Part shown: one piece after another, positions 41,193-51,246 of the stretch
Numbering within the stretch: position 1 is the stretch's first letter
Layout: every line of letters starts with the position of its first letter
Assembly: GCA_903872035.1 (NCBI GenBank)
Contig: CAIQIZ010000011.1
Coordinates: forward strand, 1-54,024
Source: an uncultured bacterium
GTDB lineage: Bacteria > Patescibacteriota > Minisyncoccia > Phycocordibacterales > PALSA-1337
DNA: 54,024 bases
Direction of reading: 5' to 3'
Translations under genes and position numbers: made by a program
Notes under the pieces: generated by a model
What the model was told of the DNA's origin: nothing
What the model saw: the letters and a program-made list of their open reading frames with translations, nothing else
The model's database searches: none

Positions 41193-43097
41193 TCATCGAA
41201 TCCCCGCAATCTTAACTTTCAAATCATTGAGTTTTTTCAGATTCGCGCTCATAGTAGCCGAATTCGGATCTGAAGAATACCAGAGAACGGATTGGTAATG
41301 TGTATAAATAGGTGAAACCTTATCAATTAGAGCGATGGCTGCCTGGTATTTCTTGTTTGCATAGTAGAAGTTCGCCAATTTCACCTCATTAGTCAGATCC
41401 GATGCTGGAAAGTATTGTATTGCTTTCAATAAATGTCCTTCATAACCTGAATAATCCTTTTCCGCTTCATCTGTTGTTGCTAAGGCCGAATAATATGTCC
41501 CGCTTTGAGGAAATAGAGATATGGCTTTTTCTATAGATATCCTAGCTGCTTTGTAATCACCCAGATCATAAGACGCTCCCCACAAATAATACTGCGTCAG
41601 CGGATCATAAGGATTCAGTTTAACTGATTCATTATAGTCGTCGATAGCGAGAACAGTATTGATTGTGTCTTTTGAGCTATGTTTAATAGATAAGTCATAA
41701 TCCCCGATAGCCCTGGCGCTAGTGGCCCTAAAGATTTGGAGCGTAACGAGGCAGGCGACAATTAGCACGACAATGTAGGCGTAGTTAATCCAAGCAGGTA
41801 ATGGCTTCGCTATTTGACGTTTAAATTCCGGATATTCCTGAATAACGCCATACAAAGCACCGGCGAAGCAAAAAAATACCAATAGAACTAGATTGTAACT
41901 CCAATCAAAGTCCATAAGTCCGTGAACTGTGCTGGCAATCAGACCAGTAAATATCGATACGAATAACCAAGAATTACAAGAGGGTTCCGATATTAAGCGG
42001 CCCTTTATCAGCTTCCATATCTCCCAAAAGTAAGACCCGAGGAAGATTACGAACAAAAGCGCAGCGAATATCCCGTCCTCTACCATCATTCTTAATAGCC
42101 AATTGTGAGGATCGGCGAATGATCCGTAGTTTGGGTCCGTCTTGAAGATCCGTAATGCAGACGCATAATTTCCGGAACCAAAGCCGATCAAGGGATTATG
42201 AGTGAATGTCCGCAACGCGTCAGCAAAATAATGCAAACGAGCGGTAAAAGCGTTATTGTCGCTGTCTTCGTTAGAAAACACAATTGTATTGGCTGAGTGC
42301 ACGAGATTGCTGGCAACCGTGTTGTGTCTGGCCGCCAACCAAATACCGCCGGTCATTAACACGGTCGACGCGATCAAAACACCCGATACAAAAAGCGGCT
42401 TTTTGAAATTCCAACCGCCAGCTTTCGCGAGACTGACGAGACTTTTCCTAAACAATACCAAAGAGATTATCACCGCTGCAACCAATGATAACCACGTGCC
42501 TCTCGAAAAGGTCAAAATGATACTTGAAAATATTATGACGCTTGAAATAATCCACAATATCCTTTGCCAAATAGGGCTTCCCTTAAAAGAAAAATATAAA
42601 CTCAAGAGAAGTGGGATCAAAAGGAATCCGCCATAGACGTTATGATTCCCTACTATTCCATCTAGTCTATTGTAAGCAGTCAGACCTATCTGAATAAACG
42701 CCAGGATTGACATGACACCAAATATCGCTGTTAAAGCGACAAATATACCTGAAATCCATTTGAGTATTCGCTCATCACGAACTATTCCTTGAAATGAAAG
42801 GAAAATGCCTAGATATACGATCCACCAGATAACAGCCTGAACAGAGTGAATTGGTAATAATGAAAACGGAATCAGCACGATAAGCGCAGCCACAAAGACA
42901 AGAAAAGCCTTATTAGGCCACGTTCTTACTGCTGGTACGCCCCAACGACTAAAGATCATAAAACTTAGAAGGACCAGTGTAAGCGCAACAAGAGTTGAGT
43001 AATTAGTAAACGACCCGCTTAATAGGAATGGCGTTGCCAGGACCAAAGATATGAGTACACATATGAACTTTTTCATGTATAGACAGTATAGCGTCAA
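41193..43097 (-). CDS. O-antigen ligase/polymerase-like membrane protein with C-terminal TPRs
   Basis: 634 aa; central HNPLIGFGSGNYASALRIF...DPHNWLLRMMVEDGIFAALLFVIF plus TPR-like C-terminus. Confidence 0.85.
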   Translation of the reverse strand: MTLYCLYMKKFICVLISLVLATPFLLSGSFTNYSTLVALTLVLLSFMIFSRWGVPAVRTWPNKAFLVFVAALIVLIPFSLLPIHSVQAVIWWIVYLGIFLSFQGIVRDERILKWISGIFVALTAIFGVMSILAFIQIGLTAYNRLDGIVGNHNVYGGFLLIPLLLSLYFSFKGSPIWQRILWIISSVIIFSSIILTFSRGTWLSLVAAVIISLVLFRKSLVSLAKAGGWNFKKPLFVSGVLIASTVLMTGGIWLAARHNTVASNLVHSANTIVFSNEDSDNNAFTARLHYFADALRTFTHNPLIGFGSGNYASALRIFKTDPNYGSFADPHNWLLRMMVEDGIFAALLFVIFLGSYFWEIWKLIKGRLISEPSCNSWLFVSIFTGLIASTVHGLMDFDWSYNLVLLVFFCFAGALYGVIQEYPEFKRQIAKPLPAWINYAYIVVLIVACLVTLQIFRATSARAIGDYDLSIKHSSKDTINTVLAIDDYNESVKLNPYDPLTQYYLWGASYDLGDYKAARISIEKAISLFPQSGTYYSALATTDEAEKDYSGYEGHLLKAIQYFPASDLTNEVKLANFYYANKKYQAAIALIDKVSPIYTHYQSVLWYSSDPNSATMSANLKKLNDLKVKIAGIR

Positions 43098-43160
43098 GCG
43101 AGGGTGCGTGACAACTCATCATATGAGCGAAGCGATTATAGCATTGATTGGCATATAGCA

Positions 43161-43188
43161 AACCGCCCACCAAATGGTGGGCGGTTTT
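43161..43188. terminator. Strong GC-rich hairpin downstream of pilin gene
   Basis: aaccgcccacca-aa-tggtgggcggtt with flanking T/A tracts; possibly bidirectional. Confidence 0.7.
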
Positions 43189-43210
43189 CAAACTCCTCAT
43201 TCTTTTACCA

Positions 43211-43678
43211 TTATTGACACGTATTTGCTAAGTGATTAATCGTAGACTGTTCTGTATTTCCAGCTGAATCAATACAGAAATATGTTCCATTATTAGTACT
43301 CGGTAATGAACCATATATAGCATAGGCTGTTACGGGTGTCGCGCCACCAGTTACAACATAAAATGCTGTGCTGCCGTTACTATTAGCGTCGTCCCACAAT
43401 TGTTTGGCGACCGCACTACCAGCATAATTTATTCCGTTTTTGGTTGTCTGACCGTTTATATTAGCAACAATAGGCGACCCAGTTGTGTCATATTGGGCAC
43501 CATTGTATTTAGATTCCGCTTCAGTCCTAAACTGCTGAACATCCGAAATAACTCTGGTATCATTACCCTTCTTTCTGGCACTCTGCAATGAGACCAAGAC
43601 CACTGATGCCAAGATACCGATGATGGCGATGACGACTAGCAATTCGATAAGAGTGAAACCTCTTGTGTACTTTTTCAT
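43211..43678 (-). CDS. Type IV pilin (PilA-like)
   Basis: 155 aa; MKKYTRGFTLIELLVVIAIIGILASVVLVSLQSARKKGNDTRV. Confidence 0.92.
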   Translation of the reverse strand: MKKYTRGFTLIELLVVIAIIGILASVVLVSLQSARKKGNDTRVISDVQQFRTEAESKYNGAQYDTTGSPIVANINGQTTKNGINYAGSAVAKQLWDDANSNGSTAFYVVTGGATPVTAYAIYGSLPSTNNGTYFCIDSAGNTEQSTINHLANTCQ

Positions 43679-43813
43679 ATTATGAAATTAATAATAATTA
43701 TTAAGCTAATAACGAACCTTTATAAGTGAAGGTTGTTCCGAGTAATTATAGCACTGATTGGCGTACGGCAAGATGATGGTGCTGTGGATAAGTCATTTAA
43801 CAACTTCTCGGCT

Positions 43814-45025
43814 CTACTGCGCGCCGGCAATGTTATAGATAGGCACCAGAACTGAAGCCAAAAGAATGGCTACACCACCGCCCAACATAACGATCATGAT
43901 CGGTTCAATAAGGGACACCAACGAATCGACCGCCGTGGAAACTTCCCTTGTATAGAAATGTGCCAAGGTCTTCAGGATGCTACCGACCTCTCCCGTTTCC
44001 TCACCAACCTTGGTCATCTGCACCAAGATTCCAGGAATTTGATCCGGATGATTGGAGAGCGACTCGGATAGCGTCTTACCGCCTTTTACCGACTCCTCGG
44101 CCTCATGCATGATGGCTTCATAGACCTTGTTGTCGATGACGTTGGCGGTCAACTCCAAAGCTCGGACGATAGGTATTCCGGAGATGAGCATAGTATTCAA
44201 GTTGTCAGCCAAACGCGCTAGGTAAAGCTTTCTATAGAGACCTGAGATATAAGGAACACCCAGTTTGAAACGGTCGAAGGCAATAGCTCCGGCTTTCGTT
44301 CGGATGAAGCGGACTACAAAAAATACCACTATGACAAATACCCCTAAAAGGATGAAGCCGTACTTGACCAAGAAGTTACTCATCCCAAGGATAATCGTGG
44401 TGTAAATAGGTATCGGCACATTTGAAGAAGTGATGATACCGCTGATCTTGGGGATGACCATGGTGAACATGAGGATCATAACAGTAAAGAAAGTTACCAC
44501 AACGAAGGCGGGGTATATGAGGGCGCCACGGACTTTAGAAGATAGTTCGTAGGTTCGATCGAGATAATCAGCTAAATATAGGAACGTTTCGTTGAGCTTG
44601 CCTGATTCTTCACCGGCTTTGACCATGTTCACGTAAAAATCGTTGAAAATCTTGGGATGCTTGGCTAGGGCCCCGGAAATAGAGCTGCCACTTTGCAAGT
44701 CGTCAGCGATGATCTGCAACTTGCTGGCCAACAGACGGTTCTCGCTTTCAGCCCCCAAAAGACGGAATACTCTGAGTGCGGAGACCTGGGCTTCAAAAAG
44801 TGTCGAAAGTTGGCGAGACAAGATGACTATATCCTTGGAAGCAACACGGTCAAATAGATTGATGTTACGAGAAAAAATACCGCCTTTTTCGTCGGCCGCA
44901 TGGATACCTGAGAGAACTAGACCGCGGCGTTGCAGAGAAGAAATGGCCACATCGACGTTGACGGCATCTATCGAGCCGATTTTCTTGGCTCCAGTATTAT
45001 CGATAGCTTCGTAGTTAAATAGCAT
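43814..45025 (-). CDS. pilC: Type IV pilus inner membrane platform protein
   Basis: 403 aa GspF/PilC architecture; GEESGKLNETFLYLADYLDR, VGEETGEVGSILKTLA, SLIEPIMIVMLGG. Confidence 0.93.
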   Translation of the reverse strand: MLFNYEAIDNTGAKKIGSIDAVNVDVAISSLQRRGLVLSGIHAADEKGGIFSRNINLFDRVASKDIVILSRQLSTLFEAQVSALRVFRLLGAESENRLLASKLQIIADDLQSGSSISGALAKHPKIFNDFYVNMVKAGEESGKLNETFLYLADYLDRTYELSSKVRGALIYPAFVVVTFFTVMILMFTMVIPKISGIITSSNVPIPIYTTIILGMSNFLVKYGFILLGVFVIVVFFVVRFIRTKAGAIAFDRFKLGVPYISGLYRKLYLARLADNLNTMLISGIPIVRALELTANVIDNKVYEAIMHEAEESVKGGKTLSESLSNHPDQIPGILVQMTKVGEETGEVGSILKTLAHFYTREVSTAVDSLVSLIEPIMIVMLGGGVAILLASVLVPIYNIAGAQ

Positions 45026-45111
45026 TTTATTATTAGTTAGAAAGTTAGAAAGTTAGAAAGTTTTGAAAGCATTATACATTATGAACTTGATAAACTTTAT
45101 GAACATTTAAA

Positions 45112-46170
45112 CTAAATCATGCGTTCTAATGTCTTAGGATTAAGCGAATTCATATATGCGGTCTCGACTGTGATCTCTCCTGCTCTGACCAATTCGGCCA
45201 ATGAGCGATTCATATCTATCATTCCCTCTTGTGAGCTGGTCTCTATCACCGAGTTCAATTCATGCGTTCTACGCTCTCGGATCAGATTTGAAACGGCAGT
45301 ATTGCTGATCAAAAGCTCATAAGCTGGGATAAGGCCCCCGGAGATACGTGGTACCAAACGCTGAGAAAAGATACCGGACAGAGAACCAGCCAATTGTATC
45401 CTGATCTGATCTTGCTGGTCGGATGGAAAAGAGTCGATGATACGATCGACCGATTGGGCGGCGTTGTTGGTGTGTAGAGTAGAGAATATCAAATGTCCGG
45501 TCTCGGCAGCGGTCACAGCAGTGCTTATCGTATTATTGTCGCGCATCTCGCCGACCATGGCCACATCAACATCTTCGCGGAACATGGCTATCAAGGCATT
45601 GCTGAAATCCGGCGTATCCATACGGACCTCACGTTGATCGATGACGGACTTCTTGGATTCGAACATATACTCGATCGGGTCCTCAATGGTCAATATGTGC
45701 TCGGTCCTGGTCTGATTGATGACTTCGATGAGCGTTGCTAGTGTCGTGGTCTTGCCTTGACCGATCGGACCTACACAGAGGAAAAATCCTTGCGGCTTCC
45801 TGGTAAAAGTTTCCAAAATCGGTGGCAGATTTAGTTCTGAGAGCGTCCGGATAACTTTGGGAATGAGGCGCAGGGCGATGGAAATCACTCCTTGGTGAAA
45901 AAAGACGTTACCGCGAAAACGGGCATGCGTCAGACTATAGGAAAAGTCCACATCTCGAGCCGTTTGGAGCAAGCTCACGTTGGCCGCAGTAAGGAAAACA
46001 TTCATGAACCCTTTCATATCACCATCAGAAAGAACCGGCTTTTTCATGAGCGGAATCAAGTTGCCTGCGACTCGGATGATCGGATGGCGTCCAATGGACA
46101 AATGCAGATCAGAAGCACCTTCTTTGATTATCAGGTTCACCAACTCTTCGATTTCGTTTTTGTAGTCCAT
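45112..46170 (-). CDS. pilT: Twitching motility ATPase PilT
   Basis: 352 aa; GPIGQGKTTTLATLIE, MVGEMRDNNTISTAVTAAETGHLIFSTLHTNNA. Confidence 0.94.
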   Translation of the reverse strand: MDYKNEIEELVNLIIKEGASDLHLSIGRHPIIRVAGNLIPLMKKPVLSDGDMKGFMNVFLTAANVSLLQTARDVDFSYSLTHARFRGNVFFHQGVISIALRLIPKVIRTLSELNLPPILETFTRKPQGFFLCVGPIGQGKTTTLATLIEVINQTRTEHILTIEDPIEYMFESKKSVIDQREVRMDTPDFSNALIAMFREDVDVAMVGEMRDNNTISTAVTAAETGHLIFSTLHTNNAAQSVDRIIDSFPSDQQDQIRIQLAGSLSGIFSQRLVPRISGGLIPAYELLISNTAVSNLIRERRTHELNSVIETSSQEGMIDMNRSLAELVRAGEITVETAYMNSLNPKTLERMI

Positions 46171-46237
46171 GATATTAGTTATAAAGTTTATAAAGTTAGA
46201 AAGTTTGTAAAGTAATCTTTATGAACTTGATGAACTT

Positions 46238-46633
46238 TTAAACTTTCTTGCTTTTTGTAATCTTTTCCACTTCCGTTAATACTTCCGACGGGATCGTGGT
46301 TGCTTTGACGATATAACCGTCCACACTGAGCTTTTGCGCCTTAGCGATATCTTCCGACGCGCCCTGGTTGGTAAGCATGATGATAACCGATTTGGAGATA
46401 AGCTTCTCTTTGCGGATTGCGCCGACCATGTCCAGACCATCCAAACCTGGCATGACTATATCGCAGAGGACTATTTCCGGTTCATAGCCATCACGGATGG
46501 TTTTGAGCGCTTCCTCGGTTGAATCTGCTGTCTTAACATCGTAACCAGCCTTGTTGAATTTCAGGGAGTACATGTCCAAAAGGAACTTGTCGTCGTCGAT
46601 AATGAATATTTTTTTACCTGAGTCATTGGCCAT
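46238..46633 (-). CDS. Receiver-only response regulator
   Basis: 131 aa; KIFIIDDDKFLLDMY, VLCDIVMPGLDGLDM, IIMLTNQ. Confidence 0.92.
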   Translation of the reverse strand: MANDSGKKIFIIDDDKFLLDMYSLKFNKAGYDVKTADSTEEALKTIRDGYEPEIVLCDIVMPGLDGLDMVGAIRKEKLISKSVIIMLTNQGASEDIAKAQKLSVDGYIVKATTIPSEVLTEVEKITKSKKV

Positions 46634-46729
46634 ATTGATATTGTATCACATTGCCATATTACGTGGTGTGAATAACAGAATAGTTCATAAAGTCGGACTT
46701 TACAAACTTTCAAACTTGCAACTTTCAAA

Positions 46730-48469
46730 CTACAATTTGTTCACCTCCTCGATTGGTATCCTCTTTTCAAAAGCCTTGACGATAGCGCTTTCTTTGATAG
46801 AAAGCATGCCTTTCTGCCTGCAGATCTTTTGGATCTCTATCTCTGTGGCATTCCGAAGGATAGCCTGTTCGATTTCTTTGTCCATACCGAACATCTCAAA
46901 GACGGCCATGCGACCACGCGTGCCTTTGGGCAGATCTGGAGTAGGTTTGACCTTCATGACCGTATCGGAGAACGGTATCTCCTTCTTGAACTCATCTGGT
47001 AAATCAGCGAAAGAGCGGTCGACGATAGCTTTCAAGCTTCCATCCACAGGGACCTGTTGACCACTACCTGCCGGCAACATACCGACCAATCTTTGAGCTA
47101 CGGCCAAAATAAGGGTCGGAGCGATGAGGTATGGATCTACACCCATGTCGATGAGACGTGGGATGACACCGGCGGCGTTGTTGGTGTGCAGAGTCGAGAA
47201 TACCAAGTGACCGGTCAAAGCAGCTTGTACGGCCAATTGGGCGGTTTCTTTATCACGGATCTCACCGACCATGATGACATCCGGGTCCTGACGCAAAGTG
47301 GTGCGCAATCCGCTACTGAAGTCATAACCTATCTCCGGTCTGACTTGAGACTGGCTAACGCCTTCGATCTGGTACTCGACTGGATCCTCCAAGGACAAGA
47401 CGTTATATATCTCGCGATCTATCTCGCTCAAAAGCGAATACAAAGTGGTCGACTTTCCGGAACCGGTCGGTCCGGTGACAAGGATCATTCCGTAAGGCGC
47501 ATCAATAGCTTTGCGCATCATCTCCTCGTAGCGCGGCGAGAGACCGAGGTCGGTCAATTTACGGATTCCGCTAGCTTGATCAAGGATACGCATTTCAACC
47601 TTTTCCCCATAAAAGGCTGGGAAGGTCGAGACGCGGAAATCTACCCTTCTTCCATCGATCCTGGCAGAAAAACGTCCGTCCTGCGGTTTACGCTTCTCGT
47701 CCAATCGCATATTGGAAAGGATCTTGATACGAGATACGACCTGATTGTGAACGGCCGGCGGCAAGACCAGACTAGTATTCAAAATGCCGTCGACACGGAA
47801 ACGTACACGGACTTTGTCGCGCATATGCTCGATATGCACGTCGGACGCCTGTCCTTCAACGGCATACCGCACGATAGTGGCCACGATCTTGACCACCGGA
47901 GCATCTTCGATGATTAGAGTCTCTTCCTCCCCTCCCTTGCCTTTAGCGCCCTTGGCAGCCGATTTGGCTGGTTCCGGTTTCTTTACAGCTTCGGCTTCCG
48001 TCGAAAGTTCAGTCTCCAATTCTGATAGAGCCTTGGTCACTTCCCCGGTCAAACCTTTGTACATATTGACGACTTTATTGAAATCGTCGAGAGTGATCAG
48101 AAAGATCTTATAAGGGATATTCTTCTTTCCGGCCAAGAAGTTCAGAGCGTCGCGCGCCTCCATGTTATCCGGATCGACGACTCCAACCTCCAACGTGTCA
48201 TCTTTGAGTCCTATCGGTACAAAGCGATAATGTGTTGCAGAATCTTCTGGAATATAATCAAGCACCTCGAAAGGTATGCTGCCTTCGGCAACTGAACGAA
48301 CTGGGATATTTAGAAATTCACCCCGCGCAGCGATGATATCTTCCGGCTTGAGGCCACGAGCCAACAATGCTTCATCTAAGGACACTCCGGCAGCCGTCTG
48401 TTTTCTGACATCACGGATATCGTCGCGACTTATTTGGTTCTTTTGTAGGAGAATGTCGAGGACTGACAT
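46730..48469 (-). CDS. pilB: Type IV pilus assembly ATPase PilB
   Basis: 579 aa; GPTGSGKSTTLYSLL, EDPVEYQIEGVSQSQV, VGEIRDKETAQLAVQAALTGHLVFSTLHTNNAA. Confidence 0.95.
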   Translation of the reverse strand: MSVLDILLQKNQISRDDIRDVRKQTAAGVSLDEALLARGLKPEDIIAARGEFLNIPVRSVAEGSIPFEVLDYIPEDSATHYRFVPIGLKDDTLEVGVVDPDNMEARDALNFLAGKKNIPYKIFLITLDDFNKVVNMYKGLTGEVTKALSELETELSTEAEAVKKPEPAKSAAKGAKGKGGEEETLIIEDAPVVKIVATIVRYAVEGQASDVHIEHMRDKVRVRFRVDGILNTSLVLPPAVHNQVVSRIKILSNMRLDEKRKPQDGRFSARIDGRRVDFRVSTFPAFYGEKVEMRILDQASGIRKLTDLGLSPRYEEMMRKAIDAPYGMILVTGPTGSGKSTTLYSLLSEIDREIYNVLSLEDPVEYQIEGVSQSQVRPEIGYDFSSGLRTTLRQDPDVIMVGEIRDKETAQLAVQAALTGHLVFSTLHTNNAAGVIPRLIDMGVDPYLIAPTLILAVAQRLVGMLPAGSGQQVPVDGSLKAIVDRSFADLPDEFKKEIPFSDTVMKVKPTPDLPKGTRGRMAVFEMFGMDKEIEQAILRNATEIEIQKICRQKGMLSIKESAIVKAFEKRIPIEEVNKL

Positions 48470-48472
48470 AGA

Positions 48473-48814
48473 TTAAGGCGTATTGCCATCGTTCGTGACT
48501 GGAGTTTTGACTCCAGGAATAGGCGCGAATGGATTAGCCCGACCAACATTTTGAGCAGGAACGGGCACACTATAATCTTTTAACGTCACGTAGCCAGTAT
48601 CAGTAAAAAGAGCCGTGTCTATCTTCAATGACTTGATCTGATTTAGGATGGCGGTGACCTGAGCGCTGACATCGGATGTATCACCAGTAGCCTGCAAAAG
48701 ACCGGAAACATTTGAGGTGCTGGTTCCTTGGAAATAGAAGTATGCGCTTGCCGCCAATACGACAACGATGGCGATGATGATATATGGCTTTTTTGATGAT
48801 GCTCGCTGGTTCAT
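48473..48814 (-). CDS. Membrane protein, PilP-like
   Basis: 113 aa; single TM, C-terminal GRANPFAPIPG; in pilB-pilO interval. Confidence 0.5.
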   Translation of the reverse strand: MNQRASSKKPYIIIAIVVVLAASAYFYFQGTSTSNVSGLLQATGDTSDVSAQVTAILNQIKSLKIDTALFTDTGYVTLKDYSVPVPAQNVGRANPFAPIPGVKTPVTNDGNTP

Positions 48815-48826
48815 GATGGTGGTGAT

Positions 48827-49405
48827 TTACTGCTGACGGAGCCAGTATGTCTTGAGGCTTACTTTATACGTGTAAACTCCGCTATCAGTTGCTGCCATTG
48901 AAAGGCTGGTGACATCCAGCAAACGAAGATCTGCCTCCAGGTCCTGCATAAAGCCTTTGAACTGGATGTATGGCGCTGATACCTCAAAACCTATATTGAC
49001 CGTATCGAGCTTGGGACCAGGGTTCGATGATTGGTTAGCAGTTGCCACAGCTTGGCCTGGGTTTTGTTTTGTTCCAGCACTATCCGGAACCGAGGTCTTG
49101 ATTTTCTGCAAAGAAAAACCGTGTTTCAAAGCCACACCGTTCAAATCGATGATCAATCGTATATTGTCCACAGAGTTCGGCACGATCTTATCAAGACGAT
49201 CGCGGTCATTTTGAGAGATGTTATTGTAACTGCTTATGACTTGATTCAAGGCAACGATGGACTTGTTAGCACTTTCGATGGCAGCTTGATACTGCGTATT
49301 TATGACCTGAACCTGACCTGCTTGATCCATGACAGATTGTGTCACGGTAAAATATATGCCGATAGCGAGAACGATGAGGATTGTGGCAATGACGTTGCGA
49401 TTCAT
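48827..49405 (-). CDS. pilO: PilO-like type IV pilus assembly protein
   Basis: Start reset to MNRNVIATILIVLAIGIYFTV; coiled coil then FEVSAPYIQFKGFMQDLEADLRLLDVTSLSM. Confidence 0.72.
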   Translation of the reverse strand: MNRNVIATILIVLAIGIYFTVTQSVMDQAGQVQVINTQYQAAIESANKSIVALNQVISSYNNISQNDRDRLDKIVPNSVDNIRLIIDLNGVALKHGFSLQKIKTSVPDSAGTKQNPGQAVATANQSSNPGPKLDTVNIGFEVSAPYIQFKGFMQDLEADLRLLDVTSLSMAATDSGVYTYKVSLKTYWLRQQ

Positions 49406-49406
49406 G

Positions 49407-50054
49407 TTATTGATTTGGGGTCGATGTTCCACTCAACATATTTTCGTATGATAAACCGCTCTGATCTATCGCGGCTGAAAAGCCAAAAGAGACAGTACCG
49501 ACCGGATCAAGAGTCGGATCGGCAATGATAGGATTCTTCACGACATTGTGCACGTTGTATTCCTGAAGCGAGCCCAACACGTCTGATTGAAAAGCGACGG
49601 AGCTCAAGTTTGCACCGTATCCGGTCATAGAGATATTCAAATCATCTGTAGGTAAAACTGGCGCGCCAAGCTTTAGAGTCAAAAACCGGACATTTTCTAT
49701 AGTGAACTTTGAGATAATATCAAATAATTGCGACATGGCCGTATGGTTCGTCAGAAGTTGCCTAGCCGTGTCGATCTGCAAACCGGCCTGCTTTAGTTGT
49801 GCGATCTGATCTGGATTGAACTGCTTTTCAAGATCGGTCAGGGTCTTCTTGTACTTTTCTTGAGTTGAAACGAGATATTGTTTCCACACGTAAGCTCCAC
49901 CGACTCCAGCCAAAGAGGCAACGAACAGCACGATTGCCAAAATCATAAAGACGCTCGTGCTAGTGCCCCCAGTCTTGTGGACCGACTGGAAGGTTGTACC
50001 CGTGCTGATCACAGGCTTTTTGGGGATAAATGAGGTTTGGAATTTAGGCTCCAT
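49407..50054 (-). CDS. pilN: PilN-like type IV pilus assembly protein
   Basis: 215 aa; one TM, LTNHTAMSQLFDIISKFTIENVRFLTL; between pilM and pilO. Confidence 0.68.
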   Translation of the reverse strand: MEPKFQTSFIPKKPVISTGTTFQSVHKTGGTSTSVFMILAIVLFVASLAGVGGAYVWKQYLVSTQEKYKKTLTDLEKQFNPDQIAQLKQAGLQIDTARQLLTNHTAMSQLFDIISKFTIENVRFLTLKLGAPVLPTDDLNISMTGYGANLSSVAFQSDVLGSLQEYNVHNVVKNPIIADPTLDPVGTVSFGFSAAIDQSGLSYENMLSGTSTPNQ

Positions 50055-50109
50055 GATTCGAATCTAATTATAGCAGATACGGCCTAAGTCAAGGCTGTGT
50101 ATAACCAAG

Positions 50110-51207
50110 CTATTCCAACTCTGAAAGCCTACGCAAAGCCACACCGATAGCGACGGCGAATTCGGGGCCAGCCTGGGCGAACTCTTCTGCCAAAAAGGCC
50201 GGTGTTTCCAATTTGCCGAAAGGATCCGCATAGACTATCTCGGTCTGAAAACTGATCTTGGCAAGATCTGTAAAGCCCCGGAGCAGCACACCGCCACCAG
50301 TCAAGATGATTTTGCTGACATTCTTGCCATATTTTTTCTGATAATTGAGCAAAGTGGCATTAGACTCATAGAACATATAATCCAGATTAACCGTGATTAT
50401 CTCTGTGAGCTCCTTATATTCCGGTCCACCCTTCAGCCCGTAGGTACGTTTTAGGCTTTCAGCTTCACCGACAGAAATAGACAAAGCCTTTGAAAGAGCC
50501 AAGGTGATATCCTGACTGCCCTTATTTATGATGTGCGAGGAACGGAGCATGCCGCGTTCGACGATGTACAGTTTGGTAGAACGAGCGCCCATGTCAATGA
50601 CCATGTTCGTGGTCACACCTTGATCGAGGATGGCTCGGATCGAACTAAAGATCTCTATCTCATAGAAGCTAGGGGTTAGACCGCAACCGGTCATGATCGA
50701 CTGGTATTCATTGATGTAATCATTGTGTATAGCAACAACCAAGACATCTTTGCCCTGCTTCTCTGTCTTACTCGATTCATCTTCGCTCACATAGGCTTCT
50801 TCCTTGGGGATGATCGAGTAGTCGAGCAATACTTCATTGAGCGGCACTGGAATATACTTCCTGGCTTCGATCTGCACGACATCGCCGATCTTGCTGTCCT
50901 CGACCGGTGGTATGGTGATGAAAGTTATGAGGCTAGCTGAAAGCGGTAGAGCCGATCCGCAAGTGACGGTGGTAGTTTTAGCCTCACGAAGGATATCTTT
51001 GACAGCCTCGATGACTTTTTCCGGCGGCAATTGTACCGCCCGACCGACTTCGATCTGACCATAAGGACCAAGCGCCAATTCTCCGTAAGTTTCCAATACG
51101 GCCTTGCCACGCTTCTTTTTTATTTGCACGACCTTTATGGCAGATGAGCCGATATCGAGGCCGAGCACGCTTGTTTCTTTCTTAAAAAATGACGACAAGA
51201 ATGACAT
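50110..51207 (-). CDS. pilM: Actin-like type IV pilus assembly protein PilM
   Basis: 365 aa; VLGLDIGSSAIKVVQIKK...NMVIDMGARSTKLYIVERG...IILTGGGVLLRGF. Confidence 0.94.
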   Translation of the reverse strand: MSFLSSFFKKETSVLGLDIGSSAIKVVQIKKKRGKAVLETYGELALGPYGQIEVGRAVQLPPEKVIEAVKDILREAKTTTVTCGSALPLSASLITFITIPPVEDSKIGDVVQIEARKYIPVPLNEVLLDYSIIPKEEAYVSEDESSKTEKQGKDVLVVAIHNDYINEYQSIMTGCGLTPSFYEIEIFSSIRAILDQGVTTNMVIDMGARSTKLYIVERGMLRSSHIINKGSQDITLALSKALSISVGEAESLKRTYGLKGGPEYKELTEIITVNLDYMFYESNATLLNYQKKYGKNVSKIILTGGGVLLRGFTDLAKISFQTEIVYADPFGKLETPAFLAEEFAQAGPEFAVAIGVALRRLSELE

Positions 51208-51246
51208 GGTTATTAGTATACACTATTTGGAGTATACTAGTCCCAT

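Noticed and set aside
47057-47917. 286-aa plus-strand ORF antisense to pilB
   Set aside because: Lies entirely opposite conserved PilB coding sequence and has no recognisable family features.
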